Positions 9,343-17,331 are shown, numbered from the stretch's first letter. The stretch is DNA of 64,000 nt from an uncultured Collinsella sp. (GCA_958407465.1 CATYIV010000006.1:13401-77400), one strand, 5' to 3'. Program-made: numbers and translations. Notes: generated by a model from the letters alone, not told the origin.

Positions 9343-10395
9343 ATGAATCCCAGGACTAAATCTCAGGACATTCGCGACTTGAGCCAAAACGATATTCGCG
9401 AGCTCGTGGCCGAGCTTGGCCAGCCCGCCTTCCGCGCGAAGCAGCTCATCGAATGGGTCTTTGAGAAGAACGTTTGTTCGTTTGACGATATGACCAACCT
9501 TCCCAAGGCTTTCCGCGAGCAGCTTAAAGAGGCTTTTGCCTTTGATACGCCCACTGAACTCACCAAGCAAGTTTCCAAAGATGGCTCGCGCAAGTATCTG
9601 CTCGAGTACCACGACGGCGTTTCCGTCGAGACTGTCGGCATGCCCCGTCGTAACAAGCTTTCCGTCTGCGTTTCCACCCAAGCTGGCTGCGGCATGGGCT
9701 GTGCCTTTTGCGCTACCGGTCTCAACGGCCTCAAGCGCTCTCTGACCGCTCAAGAGATCGTCGACCAGGTACTTCATGTATCCAACGACTTTGGCGAGCG
9801 CGCCACGAGCGTCGTCTTCATGGGCCAGGGCGAACCATTTGCCAACTACGACGAGGTTCTCAAGGCGCTGCGAATCCTCAACGACCCCGATGGCATCGGT
9901 ATCGGTGCTCGTCACCTCACCGTCTCTACCAGTGGCGTTATTCCCGGTATTCGCAAATTTGCCGACATCCCCGAGCAGTTCACGCTTGCTGTTTCACTGC
10001 ATTCCGCCATCCAGTCGACGCGCAATAAGCTCATGCCCGGTGTTAAGAAGTACACGTTGCTTCGCCTTCACGAGGCGCTTCAGCTCTACACCGAGAAGAC
10101 TGGCCGCCGCCCGACCTATGAGTATGCCATGATCGAAGGCGTCAACGATACGAATCCCGAGATGCAGGCGCTCTGCGACTTCTGCGAGGGAACGCTGTGC
10201 CACGTTAACCTCATTCAGCTTAACGACATCGAGGGTAGCCCGCTCAAGCCGTCGCCGATTCATAAGGTTGAGGATCTTCAGCGTCGCCTTGAGTCCCGTG
10301 GCATCGAGACAACGATTCGTAACTCCCGTGGTAACGATATTGACGCCGCTTGCGGACAGCTGAAGCAGCGCTTCAAAGTTCAGAAGAACGCATAG
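9343..10395 (+). CDS. rlmN: Dual-specificity RNA methyltransferase RlmN
   Basis: The protein has 350 residues, normal for the family. It is a radical-SAM enzyme that methylates C2 of A2503 in 23S rRNA and A37 of some tRNAs. The radical-SAM cluster motif is C116-GMG-C120-AF-C123. The methyl-carrying cysteine pair probably includes C337 (DAACGQLKQRF) near the C-terminus. ATG 9343 follows CGAAAGGC. It is a single-gene unit followed by a strong terminator. Codons end in T more often than in neighbouring genes, which may reflect high expression. Confidence 0.95.
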   Translation: MNPRTKSQDIRDLSQNDIRELVAELGQPAFRAKQLIEWVFEKNVCSFDDMTNLPKAFREQLKEAFAFDTPTELTKQVSKDGSRKYLLEYHDGVSVETVGMPRRNKLSVCVSTQAGCGMGCAFCATGLNGLKRSLTAQEIVDQVLHVSNDFGERATSVVFMGQGEPFANYDEVLKALRILNDPDGIGIGARHLTVSTSGVIPGIRKFADIPEQFTLAVSLHSAIQSTRNKLMPGVKKYTLLRLHEALQLYTEKTGRRPTYEYAMIEGVNDTNPEMQALCDFCEGTLCHVNLIQLNDIEGSPLKPSPIHKVEDLQRRLESRGIETTIRNSRGNDIDAACGQLKQRFKVQKNA

Positions 10396-10412
10396 GGGAG
10401 TCGCACCCAAAA

Positions 10413-10428
10413 CGTTTCATGTGAAACA
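10413..10428. promoter_or_regulatory. Degenerate parS-like site
   Basis: CGTTTCATGTGAAACA differs from the three perfect parS copies near parA at two positions. It lies between the rlmN stop and its terminator, 2.2 kb from the parS cluster. It may be a weak ParB site or chance similarity. Confidence 0.45.
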
Positions 10429-10431
10429 TCG

Positions 10432-10468
10432 AACGACCCCGGTTGCAGGATATGCAACCGGGGTCGTT
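10432..10468 (+). terminator. Terminator after rlmN
   Basis: A perfect 16-bp stem (AACGACCCCGGTTGCA and its complement) with loop GGATA is followed by TCATTTATT. Confidence 0.85.
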
Positions 10469-10530
10469 TCATTTATTGACCTTAATTTTGAATCAGCTGC
10501 TACTGGTCCCATTTTTACGGCCAAAATAAG

Positions 10531-10562
10531 GGGTCCTTGTCTCGTGAATCAGACAAGGACCC
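10531..10562 (-). terminator. Terminator of the parAB unit (minus strand)
   Basis: A 12-bp perfect stem GGGTCCTTGTCT/AGACAAGGACCC with an 8-nt loop lies about 30 bp beyond the stop of the small membrane protein. On the minus strand it is followed by CCTTATTTT, a weak U-run. Confidence 0.7.
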
Positions 10563-10592
10563 ATCACAATATGCTAAGTAATTGTTAGGTAC

Positions 10593-10847
10593 CTAATAGC
10601 CTACATTTTCCCATTGGTTGCTGACCCAACCCTGATTAATCTTGGGATTCTTCGTTACCTGAGCAGTACGCATTGCAACATCTTCTGTCATAACATCCAT
10701 TTTCTTCTTGGATGTATCGATAATATCTTGCGCACTACGAAGCAAACGACCTTGAAGTTCATCGTCTGTCGCGATCTTATAGCCAGCAAAGGCACCAGCC
10801 GCGACAGTCGTCGCCAATGCAATCGCAGTTAAAATTCTATTCCTCAT
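10593..10847 (-). CDS. Small single-span membrane protein downstream of parB
   Basis: The protein has 84 residues. ATG 10847 (MRNRILTAIALA) is chosen because GGAGG lies 5 nt upstream; an in-frame start six codons earlier has no such site. Residues 4-24 form one hydrophobic helix, possibly a signal anchor. The rest is a charged helical stretch (DDELQGRLLRSAQDIIDTSKKK) resembling YtxH-type small proteins. It overlaps the end of parB by 11 bp, so the genes are coupled. Function unknown; the link to chromosome segregation rests only on position. Confidence 0.7.
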   Translation of the reverse strand: MRNRILTAIALATTVAAGAFAGYKIATDDELQGRLLRSAQDIIDTSKKKMDVMTEDVAMRTAQVTKNPKINQGWVSNQWENVGY

Positions 10848-11742
10848 CTTGGCCTCCTTGATCAAACTGAATCATTTCGCCAAGAATACGAGAGAGCTCT
10901 TCCTCGTCTTTAAACTCAATCTCAATCTTATTCTTTCCACGCGAGCTCTTCACACGCACGTTGGTATTAAAAACCTGACGAAGCACGCGGGCTGCCTTTT
11001 TAAAAGACTGAGGGGTTGTAGGCCTCGGCGTCTTAGGTGTCTCTCCGGCAGAAAACAACGGAGCAAGATTTTCTGTCGCTCTTACGGAAAGGCCCTCTGC
11101 AACAACCTTCTCTGCAAGTCGAATTCGAGCATCCTCATAGGGAACTGCAAGAATCGCACGTGCATGACCAGCAGTAAGTTTACCCTCAAAAATCATCTGC
11201 TGAACTACTTCGGGGAGATCGAGAAGACGCAGTGAGTTTGTAATTGCAGAGCGTGACTTGCTTACTGCCTTCGACAATGCCTCCTGGGTCATACCGCTGG
11301 CATCGATGAGCTGTCGATAGCCCTTAGCCTCTTCGACGGGATTCAGATCTGAACGTTGAAGGTTTTCGATAAGAGCAAGAGCCAGCATCTCTTCATCATT
11401 TACCTCTTTAATGATGACTGGCAATTCTTCAAGGCCAGCAAGCTTTGACGCCTGGTAACGACGCTCACCAGCGATGATCTCATAGCCGTTTCCATGCTTG
11501 CGAACCAAAAGCGGCTGCAAAACGCCATGTTCTTGGATTGACTCGCTCAACTCGCGAAGTTCAGTTTCGTTAAAGTGAATTCGCGGCTGATTAGGGTTGG
11601 GAACGATATCCTCAATAGGTAGTTTTGTTTCAGATGCAGCATTAGAAGCCGATGCAGCCGAACCGCCGGTCTCATACTCGGCCTCTGAAACCAAAGCATT
11701 CAGTCCACGTCCCAATCCGCCACGTTTCTTTACACTAGGCAC
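10837..11742 (-). CDS. parB: Chromosome partitioning protein ParB
   Basis: The protein has 301 residues. GTG 11742 follows AGAGGTGA. ParB binds parS, loads and slides as a CTP-dependent clamp, and stimulates ParA. N-terminal ParB/Srx domain (about 40-130) with the CTP-binding motif GERRYQASKLAG and LALIENLQRSDLNPVEEAKGYRQL; central HTH (about 150-200, TQEALSKAVSKSRSAITNSLRLL); a short C-terminal dimerisation domain with conserved SSRGKNKIEIEF. It overlaps parA by 8 bp. Three perfect parS sites lie just upstream of parA. Its codons and bases are more A+T-rich than those of flanking genes. Confidence 0.95.
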   Translation of the reverse strand: MPSVKKRGGLGRGLNALVSEAEYETGGSAASASNAASETKLPIEDIVPNPNQPRIHFNETELRELSESIQEHGVLQPLLVRKHGNGYEIIAGERRYQASKLAGLEELPVIIKEVNDEEMLALALIENLQRSDLNPVEEAKGYRQLIDASGMTQEALSKAVSKSRSAITNSLRLLDLPEVVQQMIFEGKLTAGHARAILAVPYEDARIRLAEKVVAEGLSVRATENLAPLFSAGETPKTPRPTTPQSFKKAARVLRQVFNTNVRVKSSRGKNKIEIEFKDEEELSRILGEMIQFDQGGQDEE

Positions 11743-12535
11743 GCTTGATCACCTCTTTTGCAAGGTTCATATATGCTTTTGCACCCTTATTTTGAGGTGC
11801 ATAGGTAATTACTGGTTCTCCAAAAGACGGAGCTTCGGAGATTTTAACCGTACGGGGGATTAGCGTCTTAAACGCCTTATCACCAAAGTACGATTGAACC
11901 TCCTCAACAACCTGATTCGATAGTGAAGTACGCGAGTCATACATGGTCATAAGCACACCATAGGTGTCTAAGCCCTTGTTCAGCCTTGATTTGACCATCT
12001 TCATTGACTCAAGCAGCTTCGTAACGCCCTCGAGTGCGTAATATTCGCACTGGATCGGAATCAAAACGCTGTCTGCTGCGGTCAAAGCGTTGATAGTAAG
12101 CAGGCCGAGCGAAGGAGGACAGTCAATGAAAATAAAATCGAACTCGTCCTGAATCGGCTCAAGCAAATCTTTGAGGCGGGTTTCACGTGCAATTGCGCTT
12201 ACGAGCTCAATTTCGGCGCCTGCAAGCTGAATTGTAGCTGGAATTACGAATACCTTTTTGCAATTTGTATCAAGAACAAGTGATTCTGCCGGCACATCAT
12301 TCAACAATGCATCATAGATGCAGTGATCAAGGTCTTCTTTTTCAACTCCGAATCCACTGGTGCTGTTTCCCTGCGGATCAAAATCGACAATCAGTGTCTT
12401 ACGACCCTGCTCACCCAGTGCTGCTGCAAGGTTTACAGCCGTCGTTGACTTACCGACGCCGCCTTTTTGATTGATGATTGCAATGATACGCGTGTCTTTT
12501 GCGCTCTTTGAACGCTTAACGTCGCGAAATCCCAC
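11735..12535 (-). CDS. parA: Chromosome partitioning ATPase ParA (Soj)
   Basis: The protein has 266 residues. GTG 12535 is preceded by AGGAGG. Deviant Walker A INQKGGVGKSTTAVNL is near 20-35, Walker A' is LIVDFDPQGN, and Walker B is FIFIDCPPSLG. It is a cytoplasmic, nucleoid-binding ATPase that moves ParB-parS complexes and, in relatives, modulates DnaA. The gene is first in a parA-parB-small membrane protein unit and starts 40 bp from the parS cluster, so ParB bound there may affect its own promoter. Confidence 0.95.
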   Translation of the reverse strand: MGFRDVKRSKSAKDTRIIAIINQKGGVGKSTTAVNLAAALGEQGRKTLIVDFDPQGNSTSGFGVEKEDLDHCIYDALLNDVPAESLVLDTNCKKVFVIPATIQLAGAEIELVSAIARETRLKDLLEPIQDEFDFIFIDCPPSLGLLTINALTAADSVLIPIQCEYYALEGVTKLLESMKMVKSRLNKGLDTYGVLMTMYDSRTSLSNQVVEEVQSYFGDKAFKTLIPRTVKISEAPSFGEPVITYAPQNKGAKAYMNLAKEVIKRA

Positions 12536-12574
12536 GGTCCCTCCTGGTGTGTATTAAAGCTGTCAAACGGAGGA

Positions 12575-12590
12575 TGTTTCACGTGAAACA
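12575..12590. promoter_or_regulatory. parS site 1
   Basis: A perfect 16-bp match to the conserved parS sequence TGTTTCACGTGAAACA, 40 bp upstream of the parA start codon. Confidence 0.95.
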
Positions 12591-12613
12591 TTCCGAATCG
12601 ATATCAACCGCCA

Positions 12614-12629
12614 TGTTTCACGTGAAACA
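12614..12629. promoter_or_regulatory. parS site 2
   Basis: A second perfect TGTTTCACGTGAAACA. Spacing to its neighbours is 39 bp start to start on each side. Confidence 0.95.
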
Positions 12630-12652
12630 CTGCAAGTTGTTAGTATCCATTA

Positions 12653-12668
12653 TGTTTCACGTGAAACA
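12653..12668. promoter_or_regulatory. parS site 3
   Basis: The third perfect TGTTTCACGTGAAACA, ending 1 bp before the rsmG stop codon. The three sites repeat every 39 bp, nearly four helical turns, so they probably face the same side of the DNA. Confidence 0.95.
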
Positions 12669-12669
12669 T

Positions 12670-13407
12670 CTAGGCAAGCGGATTCTTCTTTGCCACGCCA
12701 TTTGCACGAGGCAATGAAACGGATGCTGGATGACTCTTCTTAAGAACAATGAACTCCCTGTGACCCAAGCCTTCAGGCAAATCAATTGCGTCATTCAGAA
12801 GCAAAGTGAAGCCGCAAATCTTAGCTGCTGACATGCCGGAAGCAAGCTCCTCATCCGAAGGATTGCCCTTGGTTATAACAAATAGCCCTCCATCCTTCAG
12901 ATACGGAGCCGCATACTCAACAAGAATCGGTAGAGGAGCCAGTGCGCGGGCGGTTACAACAGAGAACTGCTTCTTATGGCTCCGAGCATATTCTTCAAGA
13001 CGATCATGAACCGCATGGGCATGTTTCAATCCAAGAGCATGGACAAAGGAATTTACCGCATCAACCTTCTTGCCAACAGAGTCAATATAAGTAGCTTTAC
13101 GATGCGTGGTTATGGTTAATGGAATACCAGGGAAGCCCGCACCTGTTCCCATATCGAGCAAAGCTCCCTCAGGAGCCTTGTTGATATAGGGGAGCAAAAC
13201 AAGTGAGTCGAGGATATGAAGTACTGCAGCATCTTCTACGTTAAGAATACGGGTGAGATTGGTTGTCTTATTTGTTTCTAGAACCAAATCCAAATGCTGA
13301 ATACATTTCCTCAGCTCAACATCAGTTACGCTCAAGGAATACTCTTTGCAATAGAAAGCTAGACGACTCAACATCTCGTCAGCTTGCTGATCAGTAAGTA
13401 CTAACAA
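12670..13407 (-). CDS. rsmG: 16S rRNA (guanine527-N7)-methyltransferase RsmG (GidB)
   Basis: The protein is 245 residues if TTG 13407 is the start. That codon follows AAAGGAG with good spacing; the frame stays open further upstream but through a terminator stem. ATG 13374 is the alternative. The SAM-binding motif LLDMGTGAGFPGIPL is typical of RsmG, and FSVVTARALAPLPILVEYAAPYL is the family's second block. It modifies G527 of 16S rRNA with S-adenosylmethionine. It stands between the jag operon terminator and the parS cluster, the usual place for this gene near origins. Confidence 0.92.
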   Translation of the reverse strand: MLVLTDQQADEMLSRLAFYCKEYSLSVTDVELRKCIQHLDLVLETNKTTNLTRILNVEDAAVLHILDSLVLLPYINKAPEGALLDMGTGAGFPGIPLTITTHRKATYIDSVGKKVDAVNSFVHALGLKHAHAVHDRLEEYARSHKKQFSVVTARALAPLPILVEYAAPYLKDGGLFVITKGNPSDEELASGMSAAKICGFTLLLNDAIDLPEGLGHREFIVLKKSHPASVSLPRANGVAKKNPLA

Positions 13408-13460
13408 CGAAAGCTCCTTTCTGACAAAAATCAGCGTATCGAGAACTTTTGACAAAAAAA

Positions 13461-13485
13461 AGGGGACGTGGAAACCACGTCCCCT
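13461..13485 (-). terminator. Terminator of the rpmH-jag operon (minus strand)
   Basis: An 11-bp stem AGGGGACGTGG/CCACGTCCCCT with a 3-nt loop. On the minus strand it is followed by a run of eight T. It lies just beyond the jag stop. Confidence 0.9.
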
Positions 13486-13504
13486 TAGCATAAACTCGAG
13501 TAGA

Positions 13505-14074
13505 TTATCGAGCAACAATCACCACATGGCGATCAGGGTCAGAACCCTCAGAATGAGTATCGACGGCATCATTGCCACGAAGTGCAATGTGAACCAGTCG
13601 ACGCTCGTAGGCATTCATGGGCGGAAGCGAAACACTCTTATGAGTGCGAATGGCACGCTCGGCAGCAGACTGAGCCATGGAGGCAACCTTGTCCTGACGG
13701 CGGCTCTTGTATCCCTCGACGTCCACTACAACCGGATACCTAAAGCCAAGTTTGCGGCTCACCAGCAAAGAGAACATAACCTGAAGGGCATCAAGGGTGC
13801 GACCATGACGGCCAATGAGAACAGCAAGGTCGGGAGCCGTTACATCCAAAATCAGCTCACCTTCGTCGCCCTCATACTCATCGATAGGAGAGTTGGCGGC
13901 ATCGAAGTGCGAAAGGATGGAACGCAGGATGGAAATAGCAACATCGGCAATGGTGTCGAGCTCCTCATCGGTCAGCTCTTCACCAGCCTTGTAGCGCTGT
14001 GCAATCTCGGGATAATCGCCCGCGACCTGCGGGGCAACCTCCTCAAGCATATCCTCGATGATCTCTTCAGACAT
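13505..14074 (-). CDS. jag: Jag/KhpB-type RNA-binding protein (KH-R3H)
   Basis: The protein has 189 residues. ATG 14074 (MSEEIIEDML) has GGAG at the right distance; an earlier TTG has none. An acidic N-terminus (about 1-60) precedes a KH domain (LAVLIGRHGRTLDALQVM, GxxG near GRHG) and an R3H domain (MNAYERRLVHIALRGN, ending SDPDRHVVIV). The protein binds RNA with KhpA in Gram-positives and influences cell shape and division. The separate N-terminal Jag_N domain found in Firmicutes is not evident. It sits downstream of yidC in the standard rpmH-rnpA-yidD-yidC-jag order. Confidence 0.9.
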   Translation of the reverse strand: MSEEIIEDMLEEVAPQVAGDYPEIAQRYKAGEELTDEELDTIADVAISILRSILSHFDAANSPIDEYEGDEGELILDVTAPDLAVLIGRHGRTLDALQVMFSLLVSRKLGFRYPVVVDVEGYKSRRQDKVASMAQSAAERAIRTHKSVSLPPMNAYERRLVHIALRGNDAVDTHSEGSDPDRHVVIVAR

Positions 14075-14118
14075 AACGTACTCCAAAAGTTAGGTACCTA
14101 AATAAGATTGATATCCCA

Positions 14119-14889
14119 CTACTTCTTCTTGTGCGGGCGCGGCTTCTTCTCTCGACGAGTGACCTCAACCTGCAGCGGAGCGTTCTTAAGACGCTCCTCC
14201 TCATCGGCCTTCGCCTTGTCGATGACCTTCTGCGTCACAAAAATCTGCTGGATAACCTGCCAAGCAGACGAGACGTCGTAGTACAGCAGAACACCAACGG
14301 GAAGGCTCCAGCCCATCCAAAGCATCATGACCGTCATGACAACGGCCATCATACGCATGCTCTGAGCCTGCTGGCCGGTCTGGTTGCGCGACATATAGAG
14401 CTGCGGAATCAGGGTCAGGACGGCGAACAGGATCAGGCAAACCAGCGCAGGCAGTGCAACCATAAAGCCATCGGCAAAGGAAGCACTCGGCGTGGTGGTC
14501 AGGTCGGGCAGGATGTTGAAGAACGAGAACGTGCCGTCGTTAAAGTACTGCGGCAGGTTGCGCAGCAATGTAAACAGGGCGAACAGGATAGGCATCTGAA
14601 TCAGCAGCGGCAGACAGCCAGCCATGGGGTTGAACTTGTTCTCGCTGTAGAACTTCTGCATCTCCTCGGCCTGACGCTGGGGATCGTCGGCATAGCGCTC
14701 CTGGATCTCGAGCATCTTGGGCTGCAGCACCTGCATGCGAGCCGTCGACTTGGTCGACTTGAGCATGAGCGGCGTCAGCAGCAGACGGATGATGACCACC
14801 AGGATGATGATGGACAGGCCCCAGTCGACCGCAAAGGTCTGGATGAGCTTGAGCAGCTCGAAAAGGATGTTAACGATCCAATCCCACAT
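14119..14889 (-). CDS. yidC: Membrane protein insertase YidC
   Basis: The protein has 256 residues, the short Gram-positive/actinobacterial form without the large periplasmic domain. ATG 14889 follows GGAGG. Hydrophobic segments lie near 15-38, 94-115, 138-160, 175-195 and 200-215. The conserved Arg of the hydrophilic groove is in VVIIRLLLTPLML, and the C-terminal tail is very basic (RREKKPRPHKKK), as expected for ribosome contact. It inserts inner-membrane proteins alone or with SecYEG. Confidence 0.94.
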   Translation of the reverse strand: MWDWIVNILFELLKLIQTFAVDWGLSIIILVVIIRLLLTPLMLKSTKSTARMQVLQPKMLEIQERYADDPQRQAEEMQKFYSENKFNPMAGCLPLLIQMPILFALFTLLRNLPQYFNDGTFSFFNILPDLTTTPSASFADGFMVALPALVCLILFAVLTLIPQLYMSRNQTGQQAQSMRMMAVVMTVMMLWMGWSLPVGVLLYYDVSSAWQVIQQIFVTQKVIDKAKADEEERLKNAPLQVEVTRREKKPRPHKKK

Positions 14890-14918
14890 GTAAGTTTTCC
14901 TCCGATAGCGAGTGCCCG

Positions 14919-15143
14919 CTAAGGCACAGGGTCATAACCGCCGACGTGCAGGGGATTGCAGCGAGCGATGCGCCTCACGGCAAGCCAGCAGCCTCTCAAA
15001 ACACCGTACTTCTCAATCGCCTGAACGGCGTATTGCGAGCACGTTGGGTAATAAATGCAGGCGTCAGGTAATAAGGGCGAAACAACCTGTTGATATATGC
15101 GAATAGGAGCGATGGCAACACGTCGCAAAACGTGATTGCTCAT
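14919..15143 (-). CDS. yidD: Membrane protein insertion efficiency factor YidD
   Basis: The protein has 74 residues and matches the YidD pattern: IRIYQQVVSPLL, CIYYPTCSQYAVQAIEKYG and ARCNPLHVGGYDPVP, with the conserved Cys and Pro residues. It assists YidC-dependent insertion at the inner face of the membrane. The ATGA start/stop overlap with rnpA is 4 bp, so translation is coupled. Confidence 0.94.
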   Translation of the reverse strand: MSNHVLRRVAIAPIRIYQQVVSPLLPDACIYYPTCSQYAVQAIEKYGVLRGCWLAVRRIARCNPLHVGGYDPVP

Positions 15144-15478
15144 CGCTCCTCCCCGGCAACGCCGGCGCGTTTCATAAGCGAACGCAACGCCTTGTCCATC
15201 TCCTCCGGCGAGGAAACCCTCGTCTTGGGAGTCGCGAACAAGATGATGTCATAACCCGCAACGGGAAATCCACAGCTGCGGGCGGCCTCGCGCATCACAC
15301 GCTTAGATCGGTTGCGCACGACAGCACAACCGAGTCGTTTAGCACCAACGAAGGCGACCCTTCCGGAGTCGCCTTCGCCAACCGATTCACATATGGTCAT
15401 TCGAATCAGAGGGTGATTGAAACGACGCCCCTGACTGAACACATGCTCGAAATCTTGCCGAGACTTAATAGTCTTCAT
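15140..15478 (-). CDS. rnpA: Ribonuclease P protein component
   Basis: The protein has 112 residues. It is the basic protein subunit that helps RNase P RNA cleave tRNA 5' leaders. Visible family features: N-terminal KSRQDFEHVFSQGRRF and the RNR motif VVRNRSKRVMREA. The start has only a weak ribosome-binding site, but it begins 20 bp after the rpmH stop and is probably coupled to it. The RNase P RNA gene itself is not in this window. Confidence 0.94.
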   Translation of the reverse strand: MKTIKSRQDFEHVFSQGRRFNHPLIRMTICESVGEGDSGRVAFVGAKRLGCAVVRNRSKRVMREAARSCGFPVAGYDIILFATPKTRVSSPEEMDKALRSLMKRAGVAGEER

Positions 15479-15498
15479 GCGAGATGTGTGTATCGCTG

Positions 15499-15633
15499 CT
15501 AGACAGTGAGACGCTTGCGGCCCTTGGCGCGACGACGGGCGAGCACGGCACGACCACCCTTAGTGGCCATACGGGCACGGAAGCCATGGGTCTTGGCACG
15601 CTTACGCTTATTAGGCTGATACGTACGCTTCAT
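15499..15633 (-). CDS. rpmH: 50S ribosomal protein L34
   Basis: The protein has 44 residues. ATG 15633 follows CAGGAGG. The sequence [18 protein letters not shown] is diagnostic. It is first gene of the minus-strand rpmH-rnpA-yidD-yidC-jag operon and reads away from dnaA. Confidence 0.97.
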   Translation of the reverse strand: MKRTYQPNKRKRAKTHGFRARMATKGGRAVLARRRAKGRKRLTV

Positions 15634-15831
15634 CTTAAGTTCCTCCTGCTGCATTTCGAGTGTCCGCGGGAACGCGGACGCAGATATAGACACGTGAGCT
15701 TGAAGATTGTAGGGAAATCAATGTTCAAATGTCAAGAAATCAAAGGTAAAAGGTTGCGCAGTTCACACGGTTCCCCCATAAGCACAACCGAAATTTGCGC
15801 CTCATGGCAACCTTTCACGATATTTCATCGA

Positions 15832-15844
15832 GTTTTCAACAGGT
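15832..15844 (+). promoter_or_regulatory. DnaA-box-like 13-mer, copy 1
   Basis: GTTTTCAACAGGT. The core TTTTCAACA differs from the common box TTATNCACA but recurs exactly at 15885 and, inverted, after dnaA. Confidence 0.65.
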
Positions 15845-15884
15845 CATGTTGGCAATGTTGAGAACTTTTCGCCCGTTTTCCAAA

Positions 15885-15897
15885 GTTTTCAACAGGT
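15885..15897 (+). promoter_or_regulatory. DnaA-box-like 13-mer, copy 2
   Basis: Identical GTTTTCAACAGGT, followed by a related TTTTGAAAG. It lies 37 bp before the proposed GTG start of the next gene. Confidence 0.65.
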
Positions 15898-15933
15898 TTT
15901 GAAAGTTTGTCGAAAGATGAGAAACATTGCACG

Positions 15934-17331
15934 GTGAGCTACTATTTGTTCGAAACCTTTTGGAAGATTGCGAGCGGCATGTCTGACGACTTTTACACCA
16001 TGGTCGATTCCGGAGACCCGGCACCCGACAACGAGCACATCACCGGCGTGCGCGAAGAGCGTGCGGAAGGCGAGCAGACGACAACGCAGGCGCCAAAAGC
16101 CATGTACGCCGCGCGCATCGCCGTCTATGACGACATGCTGTCGACACCGCGTGTGATCGTCATCGATCCGCAAGATGTCCGCACGTATTTGGAAGAGACG
16201 ACCAACACCGTCTACCAGTGCATGAAAGAACAAGGTGGCCATATCTCGCTCATGGTCATCCGCGAGATTGTCGAAAACTTTATCCACGCACACTTTGCAG
16301 AGCCCATCATCTCGATTCTGGACGGCGGAGACACCATCCGCTTTGCTGACCAAGGACCCGGCATCGACGACAAGGAACGCGCTTTCGACTTTGGCGTTAC
16401 CAGCGCAAACAGCAAGATGAAGCGCTATATCCGTGGAACCGGAGCAGGGTTTCCCATGGTGCAGGAGTATTTGGAAAACGCCGGCGGTGCCGTATCCATC
16501 GAGGACAACATGGGCAACGGCACCGTGGTTACGGTAAGCCTGAACCCTAAACGCGTGCAGGAAATCGAGCGTGCCGGCGGACGCGGTGCTGCCGTGCGGC
16601 CCGAGACGGAGCAGCCCACATATCCCCTGCCGGGAGCTTTTGCGCAGCAGCCCATGGCAACGCAGCAGATGCAGCCCCCCGTGGGGCAGATGCAGCAGCC
16701 CGGAATGCTTCCCACACAAGAGCCCCAGGCGGCATCTATGTCGATGACGCCAAACATGCCAGAGGCCATGCCGCTGGCAGATCAGGATGCAGCAGCAATG
16801 CAGCAGGCGACGGGGGCACCGGGTGGCCAGCAAATGGGCTATCAGCCGTACCAACGGGGATATCCATATCAGCAGATGCCGCCACTGGGGTATGGCCAGC
16901 AGTTCCCGCAGCAGTACCAGCAGGGATATCAGCAGCCGTACCAGCAGATGCCGCAGCAGCAGTACAACCCCTGGGCCCAACAGATGCCTCTGCAGCCTTA
17001 CCAACAGTGGCCTCAAAGTTTTCAACAGCAAATGCCGCCGATGCAGAGTTCTCAACAACCAGCAGCTCAAATGATGTATCCTAATGCAGCAAATCAGTAT
17101 GCGCAGCCACAACCGGACGTGTTCGTAAGCGATCGCGGCAACGCCGCGCTGGGCTATCTGGCGCAAAATCAAGCGTGCGGTGCAACCGATCTGGCGAGGG
17201 CGTTTGGAAACTCGGCCCCCACTTGGTCACGCACGCTCAATGACTTGGCGCAGGCCGGCTTGGTCATCAAGCATGGCCAGAAATACCATCTGACCGAACT
17301 CGGCGCCGCTCGCGTGCGAGCTCAGAGCTAA
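15934..17331 (+). CDS. GHKL ATPase with Gln/Pro-rich linker and winged helix, upstream of dnaA
   Basis: The protein is 465 residues from GTG 15934; ATG 15979 is an alternative, and neither has a strong ribosome-binding site. Residues about 75-205 form a GHKL ATPase like the anti-sigma kinases SpoIIAB/RsbW. The N box is REIVENFIHAHF (about 110-121), the G1 box DQGPGIDD (139-146), and the G2 box GTGAGFPMVQEY (168-179). No histidine-phosphotransfer domain is present. Residues about 220-398 are a low-complexity linker rich in Gln, Pro, Met and Tyr. The last 65 residues (ALGYLAQNQACGATDLARAF, SRTLNDLAQAGLVIK) look like a winged helix. It ends 15 bp before dnaA, so the two are almost certainly co-transcribed. 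A role in regulating dnaA or initiation is inferred from position only. Confidence 0.8.
   Translation: MSYYLFETFWKIASGMSDDFYTMVDSGDPAPDNEHITGVREERAEGEQTTTQAPKAMYAARIAVYDDMLSTPRVIVIDPQDVRTYLEETTNTVYQCMKEQGGHISLMVIREIVENFIHAHFAEPIISILDGGDTIRFADQGPGIDDKERAFDFGVTSANSKMKRYIRGTGAGFPMVQEYLENAGGAVSIEDNMGNGTVVTVSLNPKRVQEIERAGGRGAAVRPETEQPTYPLPGAFAQQPMATQQMQPPVGQMQQPGMLPTQEPQAASMSMTPNMPEAMPLADQDAAAMQQATGAPGGQQMGYQPYQRGYPYQQMPPLGYGQQFPQQYQQGYQQPYQQMPQQQYNPWAQQMPLQPYQQWPQSFQQQMPPMQSSQQPAAQMMYPNAANQYAQPQPDVFVSDRGNAALGYLAQNQACGATDLARAFGNSAPTWSRTLNDLAQAGLVIKHGQKYHLTELGAARVRAQS

Larger units (their letters stand above)
15634..15933. other. rpmH-dnaA side intergenic region, part of origin
   Basis: A 300-bp gap between two divergent operons. 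It contains two identical 13-mers GTTTTCAACAGGT (15832-15844 and 15885-15897, 53 bp apart) and a related inverted TGTTGAGAA at 15856-15864. They look like species-specific DnaA boxes. The rest must carry the divergent promoters of rpmH and the GHKL-dnaA operon, but no convincing -35/-10 pair is obvious. Confidence 0.7.

Noticed and set aside
17018-17057. DnaA-box-like TTTTCAACA and TTCTCAACA inside the GHKL gene
   Set aside because: They encode Gln-rich linker codons (CAA/CAG), so chance from composition is likely; kept only as a remark.
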